Shown: positions 1 to 10,590, counted from the stretch's first letter. The stretch: DNA of 64,000 nt from JAAYTD01 sp964472015 (GCA_964472015.1 CAYYIP010000002.1:62001-126000), one strand, 5' to 3'. Numbers and translations: made by a program. Notes: generated from the sequence alone by a model not told the origin.

Positions 1-1006
1 CTAATACATTTTTTTCAAGTATTTTTGGAGTTACTTTATTTTGAATAAATTCGGGAATAACTTCTTTATTTAGTAATATATTTGGTAGTGATATAAAATC
101 TAAATTAATAAGACATTTGCCTAATAAATAATGTGTAAATGAAGTTTTATAAGCCATTATCATATTCATTCCTAATAAACTTGCTTCTAGTGTTGTTGTA
201 CCCGTTTTTACAATTCCTATTTTTGCATAACTCATTAATTTTTTAGAATCTCTATTTAATTTATATTTAAAATTATAATATTTTAATAGTTCAAAATCAT
301 AATCACTTAGATTATTAGCAACTGCAAATTCATAAGTAAAATTATTTAATTTTTTGTCTAATAGTACAGCAGTTGTTGCAAATAATTCTAAGTTTTTTCG
401 TATTTCTTGTTTTCTACTACCTGGGAAAAAAGCAATAACATTTTCTCTCTCATCTATTGTTTTTATAGGATTATGGAAAAGTTCATTATCCAATAATGGA
501 TGTCCCACAAATTTTGCAGGTATATTATGTTTATTAAAAAAAACTTCTTCAAAAGGAAAAACAACTAAAAGTTTTGTAACTGCTTTTTTTAATTTTTTCC
601 ATCTATTTTTACCCCAAGCCCAAAGTTGTGGTGCTATATAATAATAAACTGGTATTTCTATTCCTCTTGCATATTTAGCAACTTTAATATTGAATCCCGG
701 ATAATCAATAGGAATAAAGCAATCAACTGCTTCTTTTAATAGCATTTCTTTACATTTTCTTAATAATTTTGTAAATAATATCCCACGTTTTAATACTTCA
801 ACAAAACCAACAACCGCAATTTCTGAAATATCTATAATGGAAGTCAATCCTGATTCTATCATATTTTTACCTCCTATTCCAATAAATTCAACATTGTTAT
901 ATAGTTTTTTTATTTGTTGCATTAATAAAGCACCGTGTATATCTCCGGATATTTCACCTGCAATTATCATTATTTTAAGTTTTTTTTGTTTTGTTCTAGT
1001 TATCAT
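1..1006 (-). CDS. lpxB: Lipid-A-disaccharide synthase (partial, 3' end outside window)
   Basis: LpxB joins UDP-diacylglucosamine and lipid X into the lipid A disaccharide at the inner face of the inner membrane (GT19 family). I translated the minus strand from ATG at 1006; the frame stays open to base 1. Visible family motifs are GEISGDIHGA near the N-terminus, PIDYPGFN, YYIAPQLWAWG, GHPLLD, FPGSRKQEI and the donor-site GTTTLEA segment. About 335 residues are present, so only the last few tens of residues of a usual 370-390 residue LpxB are missing. It is the last visible gene of the minus-strand envelope run and lies 46 bases after the PorZ-like gene. The product is confident; the C-terminus cannot be judged. 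Confidence 0.95.
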   Translation of the reverse strand, partial: MITRTKQKKLKIMIIAGEISGDIHGALLMQQIKKLYNNVEFIGIGGKNMIESGLTSIIDISEIAVVGFVEVLKRGILFTKLLRKCKEMLLKEAVDCFIPIDYPGFNIKVAKYARGIEIPVYYYIAPQLWAWGKNRWKKLKKAVTKLLVVFPFEEVFFNKHNIPAKFVGHPLLDNELFHNPIKTIDERENVIAFFPGSRKQEIRKNLELFATTAVLLDKKLNNFTYEFAVANNLSDYDFELLKYYNFKYKLNRDSKKLMSYAKIGIVKTGTTTLEASLLGMNMIMAYKTSFTHYLLGKCLINLDFISLPNILLNKEVIPEFIQNKVTPKILEKNVL

Positions 1007-1052
1007 TATTTTGTAATTAAATAGATAAAATTAGGATAATAAATTAGATAAA

Positions 1053-3377
1053 TTATTTTATTATTGCTATCTTACAGGCTGCAGATGAATTTGTTAAAAC
1101 AGAGCTTCCTATAATGATATAAACTCCAGGTTGTACTTTATTTCCTTTATCATCTTTCCCATTCCATATAGCACGTTGACTATCAGTAAATATAGTTTTT
1201 ATTCGTTTACCATCAGGAGTTATAATTCGTAATTCTGTACCACTAACTAATCCGTCTATAGTTAAATTTATATCTTTTTCTATATTAAAAGGATTAGGAT
1301 AAGTTTTTAAGTCATAATTATTATTAGGTATTATTATTGAAGTTTGAGCAATATAAAGTCCATTTTTTGTGCCTAAATATATAAGTCCATTTTTTGGATT
1401 CATTATCAAAGAGTTAACTTCATTTGTTTGTAATGGCGAATTTTTTGTTGTTATACTTCCTAGTGTATCATCTATTGCATTAAGAATGAAAACGCCTGAA
1501 TTTGTTGCTATCCATTTATTACCTATTGCATCAAACAATATATCATTTATAGTTTGTCCTTTAAGAAAAGAAAAACTGCTAATTATAAGATTACTGTTTG
1601 TAGTAACTGCATATGGATTTAAAATAATAGATATACCGTTTGAAGTACCAAGCCAAATTCTCGAATTTACATTATCAATTGCAATACAATTTGCATCATT
1701 ATTTAGTAAATTAGGATAGTTTGAAGTATTTATAACACCCCATATATCATCGTAAGTATCTTTTGTATTTTTGTCATTTAAATATATTATTCCAACAGTG
1801 TTTAAAGCACCTATTAACCATTTAGTATTATAATTGTCTATTGCTATATTATAATACATTCTATTTTGACTTGATATTAAGTTATTAAATACTCTATAAT
1901 TACTATAATTAGTATCAAAAGACATAAGTATAGAACCAGCAGTTTTTTCACCATATATTACTGTCCATATATTATTGTATGTATCAAATGCGGTTTGTCC
2001 AGCTATTCTATAATTTTTAGCATATGGGGTCATTGGTGAATTATTTTCATTAATTATAGTATATTTTTGTTCTGGATTTTGTTTTTTTTCATCGATTATA
2101 ACTAGACCTAATCCCCAGCCTCCTGCGTAAACTTTATTATCTTTTGATATGGATATTGAATTAAATTGTTCATTAATACCAAAAGGTGCATCTGAATGTA
2201 GATTATTATAATTAGTCCATTTTGAACCGTCGTATGCCATTATACCGCCGCTAGTTTTATTATTTAATGAATTATCGGTAACTGCAAAAATTTTACCATC
2301 TGAATTTATTGCTAAATCCATAAAATAATTTACACAGGGGGTATTAGTAGTTATAGTTTTATGGGTTAAGTTAGGTCTTATTAAAGTTGTGCCTAATTTA
2401 TTATAATTAAAACTTATTATAAAATTTTCTTTATCTTCATTTATATTATTTCTTAATATACTGAAATTATTAGCGTTAGTAGTCCAATTAGAAAATATCT
2501 CTTGTTGATTTACTGTAAATAATTGATAGGCTGTACTATAAATTAATTCATTATTATATACATCTATTTTTAAAATATTGTTATAATTTTGACCATCTGT
2601 TTCTAAAAAAGTACTAAATGATTCGTTTTTGAAATTATATATTTTAGTTCCAAAATTTACATATATATTATTATCTATTTTTGCAATTTGTGCTTTAATA
2701 TAAGTTTCATCGTTTGGATATTTATAACAAGTCCATTCTTTTGCTATATTTATTCTTTTACTTAATGGAATAAAAGCAATTCCTGATGCAGTTGCTGCCC
2801 ATAATGTATCTTTTTGTAAAATAATATTATTTACTACTGTATTTTTTTGAAAATCACCTATTGTTTCAATAGTATTAGTAAATATTTTATTGATAATATC
2901 AAATTCGGCAATTCCCCATCCACCTGCTATATATGCTTTATTGTTATAAATTACTATATCATTAATAGTAGAGTTTGAAAAATTATGATCTCTTATACTT
3001 GTAATATGAGTAAATTGTAATTCTTCGGTTACTATTTCAATAACGCCATCATTTGTTCCTAATATTAATAATTTATTTTGTATATCAGACGATATTTTTG
3101 TAATATTTTGTGATAATAATCCATTTAAACGATTAATTAAAATTGTATCATTATTTTTATCATCATAAATTGTTAATCCGCCTGTTGTTCCTATCCATAC
3201 TCTATTTTTTGAATCCATTGCAGTAGTTTGTACATTTAGCATAGAAGTATGTATTTGCCAGTTATCAATTTTTAACTGAGTTTCTGCAAAAATAAATTGA
3301 ATTGTATTAGTGTACAATATAAAGCATAAAATAAATTGTATTAAGTATATTGTTTTTTTTATATATAATGTTTTCAT
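1053..3377 (-). CDS. PorZ-like double beta-propeller protein with T9SS C-terminal domain
   Basis: A 774-residue exported protein with an N-terminal hydrophobic signal (about residues 8-31). The body consists of repeated two-component-regulator-propeller blades (forms such as VWIGTTGGLTIYD, LWAATASGIAFI, IWLGTSNGISII). The end is a sorting-type domain starting YPNPFN near residue 690, with GVYIIIG and a basic end KIAIIK. PorZ of Porphyromonas is about the same length, has two seven-bladed propellers plus a T9SS C-terminal domain, and delivers anionic LPS to the T9SS attachment complex. Length, layout and the opening W-x-x-H pattern fit PorZ, but propeller proteins are common, so the identity is inferred. 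The neighbours (O-antigen ligase upstream, lpxB downstream) suit an LPS-linked role. Confidence 0.6.
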   Translation of the reverse strand: MKTLYIKKTIYLIQFILCFILYTNTIQFIFAETQLKIDNWQIHTSMLNVQTTAMDSKNRVWIGTTGGLTIYDDKNNDTILINRLNGLLSQNITKISSDIQNKLLILGTNDGVIEIVTEELQFTHITSIRDHNFSNSTINDIVIYNNKAYIAGGWGIAEFDIINKIFTNTIETIGDFQKNTVVNNIILQKDTLWAATASGIAFIPLSKRINIAKEWTCYKYPNDETYIKAQIAKIDNNIYVNFGTKIYNFKNESFSTFLETDGQNYNNILKIDVYNNELIYSTAYQLFTVNQQEIFSNWTTNANNFSILRNNINEDKENFIISFNYNKLGTTLIRPNLTHKTITTNTPCVNYFMDLAINSDGKIFAVTDNSLNNKTSGGIMAYDGSKWTNYNNLHSDAPFGINEQFNSISISKDNKVYAGGWGLGLVIIDEKKQNPEQKYTIINENNSPMTPYAKNYRIAGQTAFDTYNNIWTVIYGEKTAGSILMSFDTNYSNYRVFNNLISSQNRMYYNIAIDNYNTKWLIGALNTVGIIYLNDKNTKDTYDDIWGVINTSNYPNLLNNDANCIAIDNVNSRIWLGTSNGISIILNPYAVTTNSNLIISSFSFLKGQTINDILFDAIGNKWIATNSGVFILNAIDDTLGSITTKNSPLQTNEVNSLIMNPKNGLIYLGTKNGLYIAQTSIIIPNNNYDLKTYPNPFNIEKDINLTIDGLVSGTELRIITPDGKRIKTIFTDSQRAIWNGKDDKGNKVQPGVYIIIGSSVLTNSSAACKIAIIK

Positions 3378-3389
3378 TTTTATTTATTT

Positions 3390-4748
3390 TTATTTTAAAA
3401 GTTTATCTAAACGAGCATTTTTATGAATTGCAAAAATAAGTCCTATAAAATTCCATAATGTTGTTGAAATAAATTGGTTTGCAGAAAAAAAATTTATTCC
3501 AAATAAAATCATAACTAAATATATAGTTAATCCTTGTAAACGACTAGATTCATTATTTAATTTATTTTTTTCAATATTTTTTTTCAATTTATACGAATCA
3601 TAAAAAAGGAATACAAACATACCACATAACCCAATAAATCCAATTATACCAGTTTCACCTAATGCTACAAGAACTGTATAACCACCAAATGTATATTTTG
3701 TTTCGCTATGATATTGATGAGTACCTAATCCAACACCTGTTATAGGTGATTTTGTCCAGAGGATAAATCCTTCGGTTGCTGATTCAATTCTTGTTGTAAA
3801 AGATTCACCTACTATTTGTTTATTTACTTTTGTACCACCTTTTAAAATTCCTTCAATTCTTTCTCCAAATAGTTCTAATAAGCTTACATTAGAATAGTTT
3901 TTAACAGCAATATCTGTAATAAATATAACTATGCAACTAATAAAAGTAATTAAGATAAGTTTTTTTATAAATTTTTTATTTTCTATTATTAGTATTAATA
4001 ACATTAATAATGCTAAACACATTATTCCTGTTAAAGAGAATGTTAAGAATAATCCGGCTATAGCTAAGATAAATGTTAATAATGTAATCGATGTACTTTT
4101 TAAAAAATGTTTTTGATCTTGTACATATGGTATTATGATAAATGCTATTGTATAACTATTAAAAGCTGCTAAAGCAGATGGTTCTGAGAAAAAAGAAGTC
4201 GCTCTAAAAAAGTTTTTGAATTGTAGAGATAATTGTTGGAAACTATCTAATTGCAAAGTATTTCTTGCCATAAGAGAAATATTATTATATTCTAACCATG
4301 CAAAAGGTAGTCCAAAGGCTCTTGCAACTATTTGATATATTCCAAAAGAGTTAACAAAGATAGATAATATTAGCCATATTTTTATAAATTTAGTCCACGT
4401 AGAATCTTTTATTGGATATAAAAAGCATATTATTGTAAATATTATAATAAAATAAAAGTGGAATGAACTTTTAAAAAATTGTATGATTACTTTAGAATTT
4501 CCCCAATATATTGGATAAAATGCAGATAATATAACAGCAATACAGACTAATAAAAAAAAACTAAAAACGGGGGGAATAGGTTTATATAATATTAATTTAT
4601 CTTTTCTTATAATAAGTCTAAATATTAATACAAGATATAAAATTCCACTAAAAACAGTATTAGGAATAATGCCATAACCTGCTATTGAAAATATTTGATA
4701 CATATCAATAGCTTGAGTTAATAAAATTAAAATAAATAGAATTTGCAT
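3390..4748 (-). CDS. O-antigen ligase / Wzy-type polymerase, membrane protein
   Basis: A 452-residue polytopic membrane protein with roughly ten to twelve hydrophobic segments and a large loop near residues 270-350. The loop ends in the motif GVGLGTHQYH followed by GETGIIGFIGL, which is typical of the Wzy/WaaL O-antigen polymerase-ligase family (PF04932). Members polymerise O-units or ligate them to lipid A-core at the periplasmic face of the inner membrane; sequence alone does not separate the two activities. It starts 50 bases downstream of the SPOR gene and ends 12 bases before the PorZ-like gene, so all three are probably co-transcribed. This placement suggests a link to the LPS anchor of T9SS cargo, which is an inference. 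Confidence 0.8.
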   Translation of the reverse strand: MQILFILILLTQAIDMYQIFSIAGYGIIPNTVFSGILYLVLIFRLIIRKDKLILYKPIPPVFSFFLLVCIAVILSAFYPIYWGNSKVIIQFFKSSFHFYFIIIFTIICFLYPIKDSTWTKFIKIWLILSIFVNSFGIYQIVARAFGLPFAWLEYNNISLMARNTLQLDSFQQLSLQFKNFFRATSFFSEPSALAAFNSYTIAFIIIPYVQDQKHFLKSTSITLLTFILAIAGLFLTFSLTGIMCLALLMLLILIIENKKFIKKLILITFISCIVIFITDIAVKNYSNVSLLELFGERIEGILKGGTKVNKQIVGESFTTRIESATEGFILWTKSPITGVGLGTHQYHSETKYTFGGYTVLVALGETGIIGFIGLCGMFVFLFYDSYKLKKNIEKNKLNNESSRLQGLTIYLVMILFGINFFSANQFISTTLWNFIGLIFAIHKNARLDKLLK

Positions 4749-4798
4749 GCTGCTGTTATATTTAGTAATAGAATAATTTTTAATAAATTCTTGATATA

Positions 4799-5719
4799 TT
4801 ATTTAACTCTTTCTATCCAACTTTGATTAAAACCAGCTAATTTCGCATTTTTTTTTGCTTCTTCGTAAGAACTATAGTTCCCAAATCTTACTCTATACCA
4901 TATTTTATCTTTTATTTTTTGTTTTGTTATTTTACCGTCAATTCCTTTTTTATTCAAAAGAATAAGACGTAAGTTTGCATCTTCTAAAGAGGTTGACGAA
5001 TATATTTGTACAACATAATTTTCGATATTATTTTCTGTTATTTTATCAGTTTTATTAATAATATCTTTATTATTATTTATATCTGTACTTTTATTTACTA
5101 TGATATCTTGTTGTTTTTTTTCTTTTTGAAAAACATTTATTTTTTTATTTTTATCTACATTTATATATGAATGTTTTGATATATTAATATTCTTCTTTAT
5201 TTCTTTTGCAGTATTTAACTTTTTATTTGTATTATTTTTTAGCAATAATGTATCTATTATATCTTTTGTTTCTTGTTTATTTTTTTGATTGTGTATTATG
5301 GTATATGAGAATTTTTTTTCTACTGCTTTATTTGTATACTTTATATAAAAATAATATGCAATAATACTTAATGCAAAAATTAATAATAGAATAAAAATAA
5401 TTTTTGGAAATATTTTTTTTGATTGTTTATTATTATTTTGATAATCTATTTTTTTATATTGATTACTTGTTTTTTTATTATTATTGTATTCATCTACATC
5501 TTTTTTTAGAATATCTATAAATTCCTTCTCTAATATAATATTATGAAAAGTTTCTTTTTTATTTATATTAGCATCTGTATCTATATTTTTTGTTTTATTT
5601 TCTATTTGGTTACTGCTATTATTTATTGTATTTGCAATAAAAATATCATTATCTTTTTCTGTTGCAGTAAATCCATATTTTTTTTCAGTATCTGTTAATT
5701 CTTTTCCAAATATTGACAT
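4799..5719 (-). CDS. SPOR-domain single-pass membrane protein
   Basis: A 306-residue protein with three parts: a cytoplasmic Asn/Lys-rich low-complexity region (residues 1-103), one membrane segment (about 105-127, hydrophobic run IIFILLLIFALSIIAYYF), and a periplasmic linker ending in a SPOR domain (about 233-306, with YVVQIYSS and WYRVRFGNYSSYEEA). SPOR domains bind peptidoglycan stripped of stem peptides, usually at division sites. The low-complexity part is little more than Asn, Lys and Ile and probably reflects AT-driven drift. It lies 43 bases downstream of an outer membrane barrel gene and 50 bases upstream of the O-antigen ligase. The domain call is firm; the precise role in division or envelope upkeep is not visible. 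Confidence 0.85.
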   Translation of the reverse strand: MSIFGKELTDTEKKYGFTATEKDNDIFIANTINNSSNQIENKTKNIDTDANINKKETFHNIILEKEFIDILKKDVDEYNNNKKTSNQYKKIDYQNNNKQSKKIFPKIIFILLLIFALSIIAYYFYIKYTNKAVEKKFSYTIIHNQKNKQETKDIIDTLLLKNNTNKKLNTAKEIKKNINISKHSYINVDKNKKINVFQKEKKQQDIIVNKSTDINNNKDIINKTDKITENNIENYVVQIYSSTSLEDANLRLILLNKKGIDGKITKQKIKDKIWYRVRFGNYSSYEEAKKNAKLAGFNQSWIERVK

Positions 5720-5762
5720 AGTATTAAATTAAAATTTTTAAAATAAAAAAATAATATGTTTT

Positions 5763-7406
5763 TTAGAATTGCCACATAAGACCAATTGAAGCAAATATAC
5801 CGCGTTCGCGATATTTATTCCATATATATACAGTACTATTTGTTAAATTATTTAATGATAAATTTATTGTAAATTTATTTATTGTATAGTCTGTTGATAG
5901 ATTTAGCGTTATATAACTATTGAGTTGTTCACTTAAATTAGTTGCGTAATATCTTGCACCTATATATTGCAATGATAGATTTGTTGTTAATGCTTCTACC
6001 CACTTTTTAGAATATGTACCATTTAATTGTAATGCTGGTGTATAAGTAAAATTTTTATTATTGCTTAATGAATTAAGATTAATACTTATTTTACTTATTA
6101 TTTGATCATTTTTAGAAAAAGAGAAAAAGCCTTCTCCAAACACTTTAAATATTGTTCCATTATAATAAGTTAATTTGAATTCTGCAAGTGAATCATTTTC
6201 AAAATTCATTAATCTATCTGCAATACATAATTCAGTACCACCCGTTAAAGATATTTTTGTTGTTGGGTGGAACCATAAAGCACCTCTAAGTTTAAGTATA
6301 TTATATGTATAATCTATACTTGTTCTTTTTGACATATAAGGATTTAACATCGCTATATTTTCAAATTCTGTTTTTTCTAGTCCCGAGTTTAAGTCTACTT
6401 TTAGAGTAAATGAGTTATTTATGCGATATTCTGCATTCCCTGCTAGCAATAACCCTGTACGATCTATATTTTCAGAATTATTTGCAATTTGGAAACCTAT
6501 TTTTGCTGTTGCTGAAATATTTTTATTAAAGTAAGAAGCAGCACCTTCAAATTGATAAAAATTAATTGTATTTTCTGCAAAACTTTCAAAATCTATGAAT
6601 ATACTTCCATTAATTAAGAAATTTTTCCAGTAATTTTTTATATTAGCATGACCTTGTAAATAATTATGAGAAAAGGCATCCCCTAGTGTATATTGTTGTA
6701 TTAATTTATCATTTGTAATTTTTGATAAGTTTAAGTTTGCACCAACATTAAAAATTGTACTTTTATATGCTCCTTCCGATTCAACATTAAATTTAAATTG
6801 TGTATAATTTCTATCAAAATAATCTGTCGTTTTATCTATAAAATAATTATCTCCTTTATCAAAGCCATATAAATTATAACTTTTTGTATTAAATACTATA
6901 TTTGTACGAGTACGACTCCCTCCGAATATAAAAAATTTATCATCTGCTATGTAATCAGAATTTATATTTATATAAAATTTATTATAATTTGAATATTTTT
7001 CATCTCCTTGACTGCTATTGAAGCCTATTTTTGCATATGTATCAAAGTTAAATATATTAAATTGATATCCTGCATCAATAGTTGGTGTATTAAATACGCC
7101 ATAGCTTCCTTTTATAAATCCTTTTGAATAATTTTTTGTTGTATAATGTTCAGGAAGTTTATCAGCTTCTAGTAATATTGGTAATTGTTTATCATACGTA
7201 TTTAAAGAATCTAATTCTTTTATGTCTAATGGTGTAGGTCTTGATGCAATTTGTTTCATGCCTGATTTTACATTTAATTGTTCTACACCTTCTATTATAA
7301 AAGCTGGTAATTCTAATGGTTTTGTATTTTCTTTATCTTGTGAAAAGATAGGAATAAACGCCGTGTTTACAATAATACACCATAAGATTAAAATATATTT
7401 TTTCAT
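5763..7406 (-). CDS. Outer membrane beta-barrel protein (TonB-receptor-like barrel without plug)
   Basis: A 547-residue protein with a signal peptide (residues 1-23, cut after FSQ). After a short periplasmic stretch (about residues 28-95) come many alternating amphipathic strands such as YINLSTDYTINKFTINLSLNNLTN. It ends in aromatic Phe (IGLMWQF), the usual last strand signal for BAM assembly. The barrel resembles the C-terminal half of TonB-dependent receptors, but there is no recognisable plug domain, and the length is short for a full receptor. It sits between the large TPR gene (37 bases upstream) and the SPOR gene (43 bases downstream). In other FCB genomes such barrel/TPR pairs occur in envelope clusters; substrate and function are unknown. 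Confidence 0.7.
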   Translation of the reverse strand: MKKYILILWCIIVNTAFIPIFSQDKENTKPLELPAFIIEGVEQLNVKSGMKQIASRPTPLDIKELDSLNTYDKQLPILLEADKLPEHYTTKNYSKGFIKGSYGVFNTPTIDAGYQFNIFNFDTYAKIGFNSSQGDEKYSNYNKFYININSDYIADDKFFIFGGSRTRTNIVFNTKSYNLYGFDKGDNYFIDKTTDYFDRNYTQFKFNVESEGAYKSTIFNVGANLNLSKITNDKLIQQYTLGDAFSHNYLQGHANIKNYWKNFLINGSIFIDFESFAENTINFYQFEGAASYFNKNISATAKIGFQIANNSENIDRTGLLLAGNAEYRINNSFTLKVDLNSGLEKTEFENIAMLNPYMSKRTSIDYTYNILKLRGALWFHPTTKISLTGGTELCIADRLMNFENDSLAEFKLTYYNGTIFKVFGEGFFSFSKNDQIISKISINLNSLSNNKNFTYTPALQLNGTYSKKWVEALTTNLSLQYIGARYYATNLSEQLNSYITLNLSTDYTINKFTINLSLNNLTNSTVYIWNKYRERGIFASIGLMWQF

Positions 7407-7443
7407 ATTATTATCTGAGATTAAATTTAATATTTATTGAAAT

Positions 7444-10400
7444 TTATTTAATTCGTTTTAAACGCATTTTTGCTGTTTTTCCGAATTCATCATCTGGTCT
7501 AAGTTCTAGTATTGTTAAATATATTTCTCGTGCTTCCTCTAATTTCTTTTCTTTTTCATATATTTCGCCAAGACTTAACATACCTAAAGAATACCAATCT
7601 TCATATCCAGAAAATTTTTCTTTTAATAATTCAAAATTTTCTTTTGCTTTTTCTCTATTTTCATCTCTAAGATATAGTTCGCCTATTCTATATCTTGCTT
7701 CTGCTGAAATATATGGATTATCATAAACTTCAGCTATTTTTTCGAATTCATCAATTGCGGTTTTTATATCATTTTTCATTCTATAATACATAGCTATACG
7801 ATATCTGCTTTGATCACCAAAGTCTGTATCCTTATAATTATCTGCAACTTGTTTAAATAAATTAAGTCCTTGTATTGTATCGCCTTTTCCCCAGGCTAGT
7901 AGTGCACGTTCAAAGCCGGCTTGTGGTGCAACTTCATTTTGTGGATATTTTTCTATTATTTTAGTTAATATAGCATTAGCAGTATCAATTAAATTATTAC
8001 TTTTAAGTAGTAAAGCATATTCTAATAATCCTAAAGCTGCATAATCACTATTTGGAAATTCTTTACTTAATTTTATGAAATATTTTGTGGAATTATTAAA
8101 ATCATTGATAGACATATAGCTTTTTCCCATCCAGTAATATGCTTCAGCATTTTTTTCACTATTTGGAAATGATTTTGAGAAATTATCAAATTCTGCTATT
8201 GCATCATTAAATTTATGTCCAGTATAAAACATTTCTGCTTTTTTATATCGAAAATCTTCAACAAAAGGTGATTCTGGATTATTGCCAATATAAGAATCTG
8301 CTATTTTTATAGCTTCATCTTCACGACCTAAGGCCATTAAAGCATATTGTACACTGCGCATTGCTTCAGGTGCTAGATTACTACTAGGAAACTGTTCTAC
8401 TATATTTTTATATCCTGCTATTGCTTCTTCATAATCGCCTTTGTTATAGTAACAATCTGCTATTGCATAATAAGCACGAGTTATTAATCTACTTTGGGGA
8501 TATGTTGATATTAGAAAATTAAAATTATCTATTGCTTCTGCATATTTTCCTTGTTGGAATCTTATCCATCCTATAAGATATAAAGAATTTGGTGCAAAAG
8601 GTGATTTAGAATAATCCTTAACAAAATTTAATAGTGCAGTTATTGACTGTTCATATTTATTTTGCCTATATAAAGCGTGAGCTAATTGATAAGCCGCATA
8701 TTGTCCATCTTCTGTTTTTGGGCCAACTTTTGTTGCCATTTGATAACATTCTACTGCTTTTCCATATTGTTTTATTAGATAGAAACCATCACCTTGTCTA
8801 GTTAATACTTCTAGTGCAAATTTAGATTTTGGATATTCTTTTAACATGGCTTCAAAAACTTTAGAAGACTGTGTAAATTGTTGTTGTCTAAAAAAACTCC
8901 ATCCTTTACCGTAATATGCTTCTTCTCTACGTTTTGATATAGGATATTTTTGTAAAACTCTATCATAAGTTTCCGCTGAATTTTTAAACATATCAGAGTG
9001 ATAATAAGCTTCAGCAAGCCAAAATTGAGCTTCATCTAATTTAGATGTATCAGGAGTTTCTGATATGTAAGCTAATAATGTTGATATTGCTTCTGCACTA
9101 CGTTGTGTTAAAACTAAGGCTATACTTTGTTTCAATCTTGCTTCGTTCAAGTACCAATTTTTGTTAGGTATAATAATTTCTGAAGTATTTTTTGCTAGTT
9201 GTTCTGCTTTTTTGTAAGAAGATATTGCATTTGAATATTGTTTTAGTTCTAAATAGCTTGCAGCTAATAATGATATTATACGTATTTGAGTTTTTACATT
9301 ATCTGCTTCACGTTCTGCACGTTCTAATGTTCGTTTTGCTAAGTCATAGTCTTTTTGTTCGTAATAAATTTGTCCTAATTCTAATAAAACTTGACTTAAA
9401 TAAGGATAATTTGGTTCAACTGCTAATGTTGATAACATTGATTGAGCAGTATGGACTTGATTCATTTTTTTATAACAAGTTGTAATAAATAAATTTGCTA
9501 AACTCTTTATTTTTGCATCTGAGCTTTGAGCATTTACAACTAGTTCATAATATTTTTTTGCTTCATTAAATTTCTCTAAATTAAGGTAGGCAAATCCTAA
9601 TGCCATATTAACATAATTTATTAACTTAGATTCTTTATAAGTATTTTCAAAATCTGTTAATATATTTATTGTTTGTTGATAATTTCCTATTTGATTATAG
9701 GTTTCACCTTTTAGATAAGCTATATTTTCTTTGATATTTTCATAATAATCTTGAGGTGCATATAATAATCCGATTGAATCTTTTGTTTCTATATAATTAA
9801 CTGCTGTTTCAGCACGGGTTATATTTAAGGTTGCTGTTTGTGGATTTCTTAATAATAGAGCATCATTTGCTGTTCTTATCATAGAAGCTGTTACAACACT
9901 TGAATATTTAAATTCGTCTTGTATTTGAGAAAAATATTTTATAGATTTTTCATATTCATGATTAATTTCTTCTATTGTTCCTAAAGCGTATAAAGATTGT
10001 GCTTGATAAATACCATTAGGAAAATTTTTATAACATTTTTCAAAATAAACAGAAGCATCAAAATAGTTGCCTTGTTGTGCTATTGATATAGCTAGCCAAT
10101 ATGTTGCTGCATGTTCAATTTCATCATAAAAATTAAAATAGTTACGTGTAGTTTTATCTATTGATGCACTATTTATGGCTTTTAAAAAATATTGTTCTGC
10201 ATTAGAATAGTTTGTTTGTTCTAATTCTATATATCCTGCTAATAGGAAAGCAGGAGCAACAAAAGGAGAATTATGACGCTCTGTTGTAAAAATATCTAAA
10301 GATTTTATTGCTAATTTGTAATTACCACATTGTAAATCAATATTTGCTATATTAAATTTTGATAAATCAGTTACTGAAATTGAGGGGTGGTTTTTTAATA

Positions 10401-10590
10401 TGTTTAATAATTTAATTTCTGCATCTTTTATTAATTCTTTATCAAAATCATATATTGCATTATGCAATTCTAAACTTGCATAATTATTATCATAAGATAT
10501 TAATTGAGAGTTTAATTTTTCTTGTTGTGTTATTATAGATAATAATATCAATAATAAAATAAATAAGTGTGTTGACAGCTTTTTGGGCAT
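7444..10590 (-). CDS. Large exported TPR-repeat protein (YbgF/BamD-like repeats)
   Basis: A 1048-residue protein with an N-terminal signal (about residues 1-29) and tetratricopeptide repeats from about residue 40 to the end, well over twenty in number. Repeat cores such as AEAYYWMGKSYMSINDFNNS, YRIGELYLRDENREKAKENF and YYAIADCYYNKGDYEEAIAGY show the usual W/L-G-Y-A-P spacing. Repeats of this spacing, with F-P-x-S turns between them, match the outer-membrane-lipoprotein/YbgF TPR group that scaffolds envelope complexes. No lipobox is visible. It is likely the first gene of a unit with the barrel, SPOR, O-antigen ligase and PorZ-like genes; 238 bases of AT-rich DNA precede it. A periplasmic scaffold for T9SS or barrel assembly is plausible but not shown. 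Confidence 0.85.
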   Translation of the reverse strand: MPKKLSTHLFILLLILLSIITQQEKLNSQLISYDNNYASLELHNAIYDFDKELIKDAEIKLLNILKNHPSISVTDLSKFNIANIDLQCGNYKLAIKSLDIFTTERHNSPFVAPAFLLAGYIELEQTNYSNAEQYFLKAINSASIDKTTRNYFNFYDEIEHAATYWLAISIAQQGNYFDASVYFEKCYKNFPNGIYQAQSLYALGTIEEINHEYEKSIKYFSQIQDEFKYSSVVTASMIRTANDALLLRNPQTATLNITRAETAVNYIETKDSIGLLYAPQDYYENIKENIAYLKGETYNQIGNYQQTINILTDFENTYKESKLINYVNMALGFAYLNLEKFNEAKKYYELVVNAQSSDAKIKSLANLFITTCYKKMNQVHTAQSMLSTLAVEPNYPYLSQVLLELGQIYYEQKDYDLAKRTLERAEREADNVKTQIRIISLLAASYLELKQYSNAISSYKKAEQLAKNTSEIIIPNKNWYLNEARLKQSIALVLTQRSAEAISTLLAYISETPDTSKLDEAQFWLAEAYYHSDMFKNSAETYDRVLQKYPISKRREEAYYGKGWSFFRQQQFTQSSKVFEAMLKEYPKSKFALEVLTRQGDGFYLIKQYGKAVECYQMATKVGPKTEDGQYAAYQLAHALYRQNKYEQSITALLNFVKDYSKSPFAPNSLYLIGWIRFQQGKYAEAIDNFNFLISTYPQSRLITRAYYAIADCYYNKGDYEEAIAGYKNIVEQFPSSNLAPEAMRSVQYALMALGREDEAIKIADSYIGNNPESPFVEDFRYKKAEMFYTGHKFNDAIAEFDNFSKSFPNSEKNAEAYYWMGKSYMSINDFNNSTKYFIKLSKEFPNSDYAALGLLEYALLLKSNNLIDTANAILTKIIEKYPQNEVAPQAGFERALLAWGKGDTIQGLNLFKQVADNYKDTDFGDQSRYRIAMYYRMKNDIKTAIDEFEKIAEVYDNPYISAEARYRIGELYLRDENREKAKENFELLKEKFSGYEDWYSLGMLSLGEIYEKEKKLEEAREIYLTILELRPDDEFGKTAKMRLKRIK

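Noticed and set aside
354..641. Plus-strand ORF of 95 codons
   Set aside because: It lies antisense inside lpxB, which has clear family motifs in the other strand; the same applies to the many ORFs of 60-120 codons opposite other genes.
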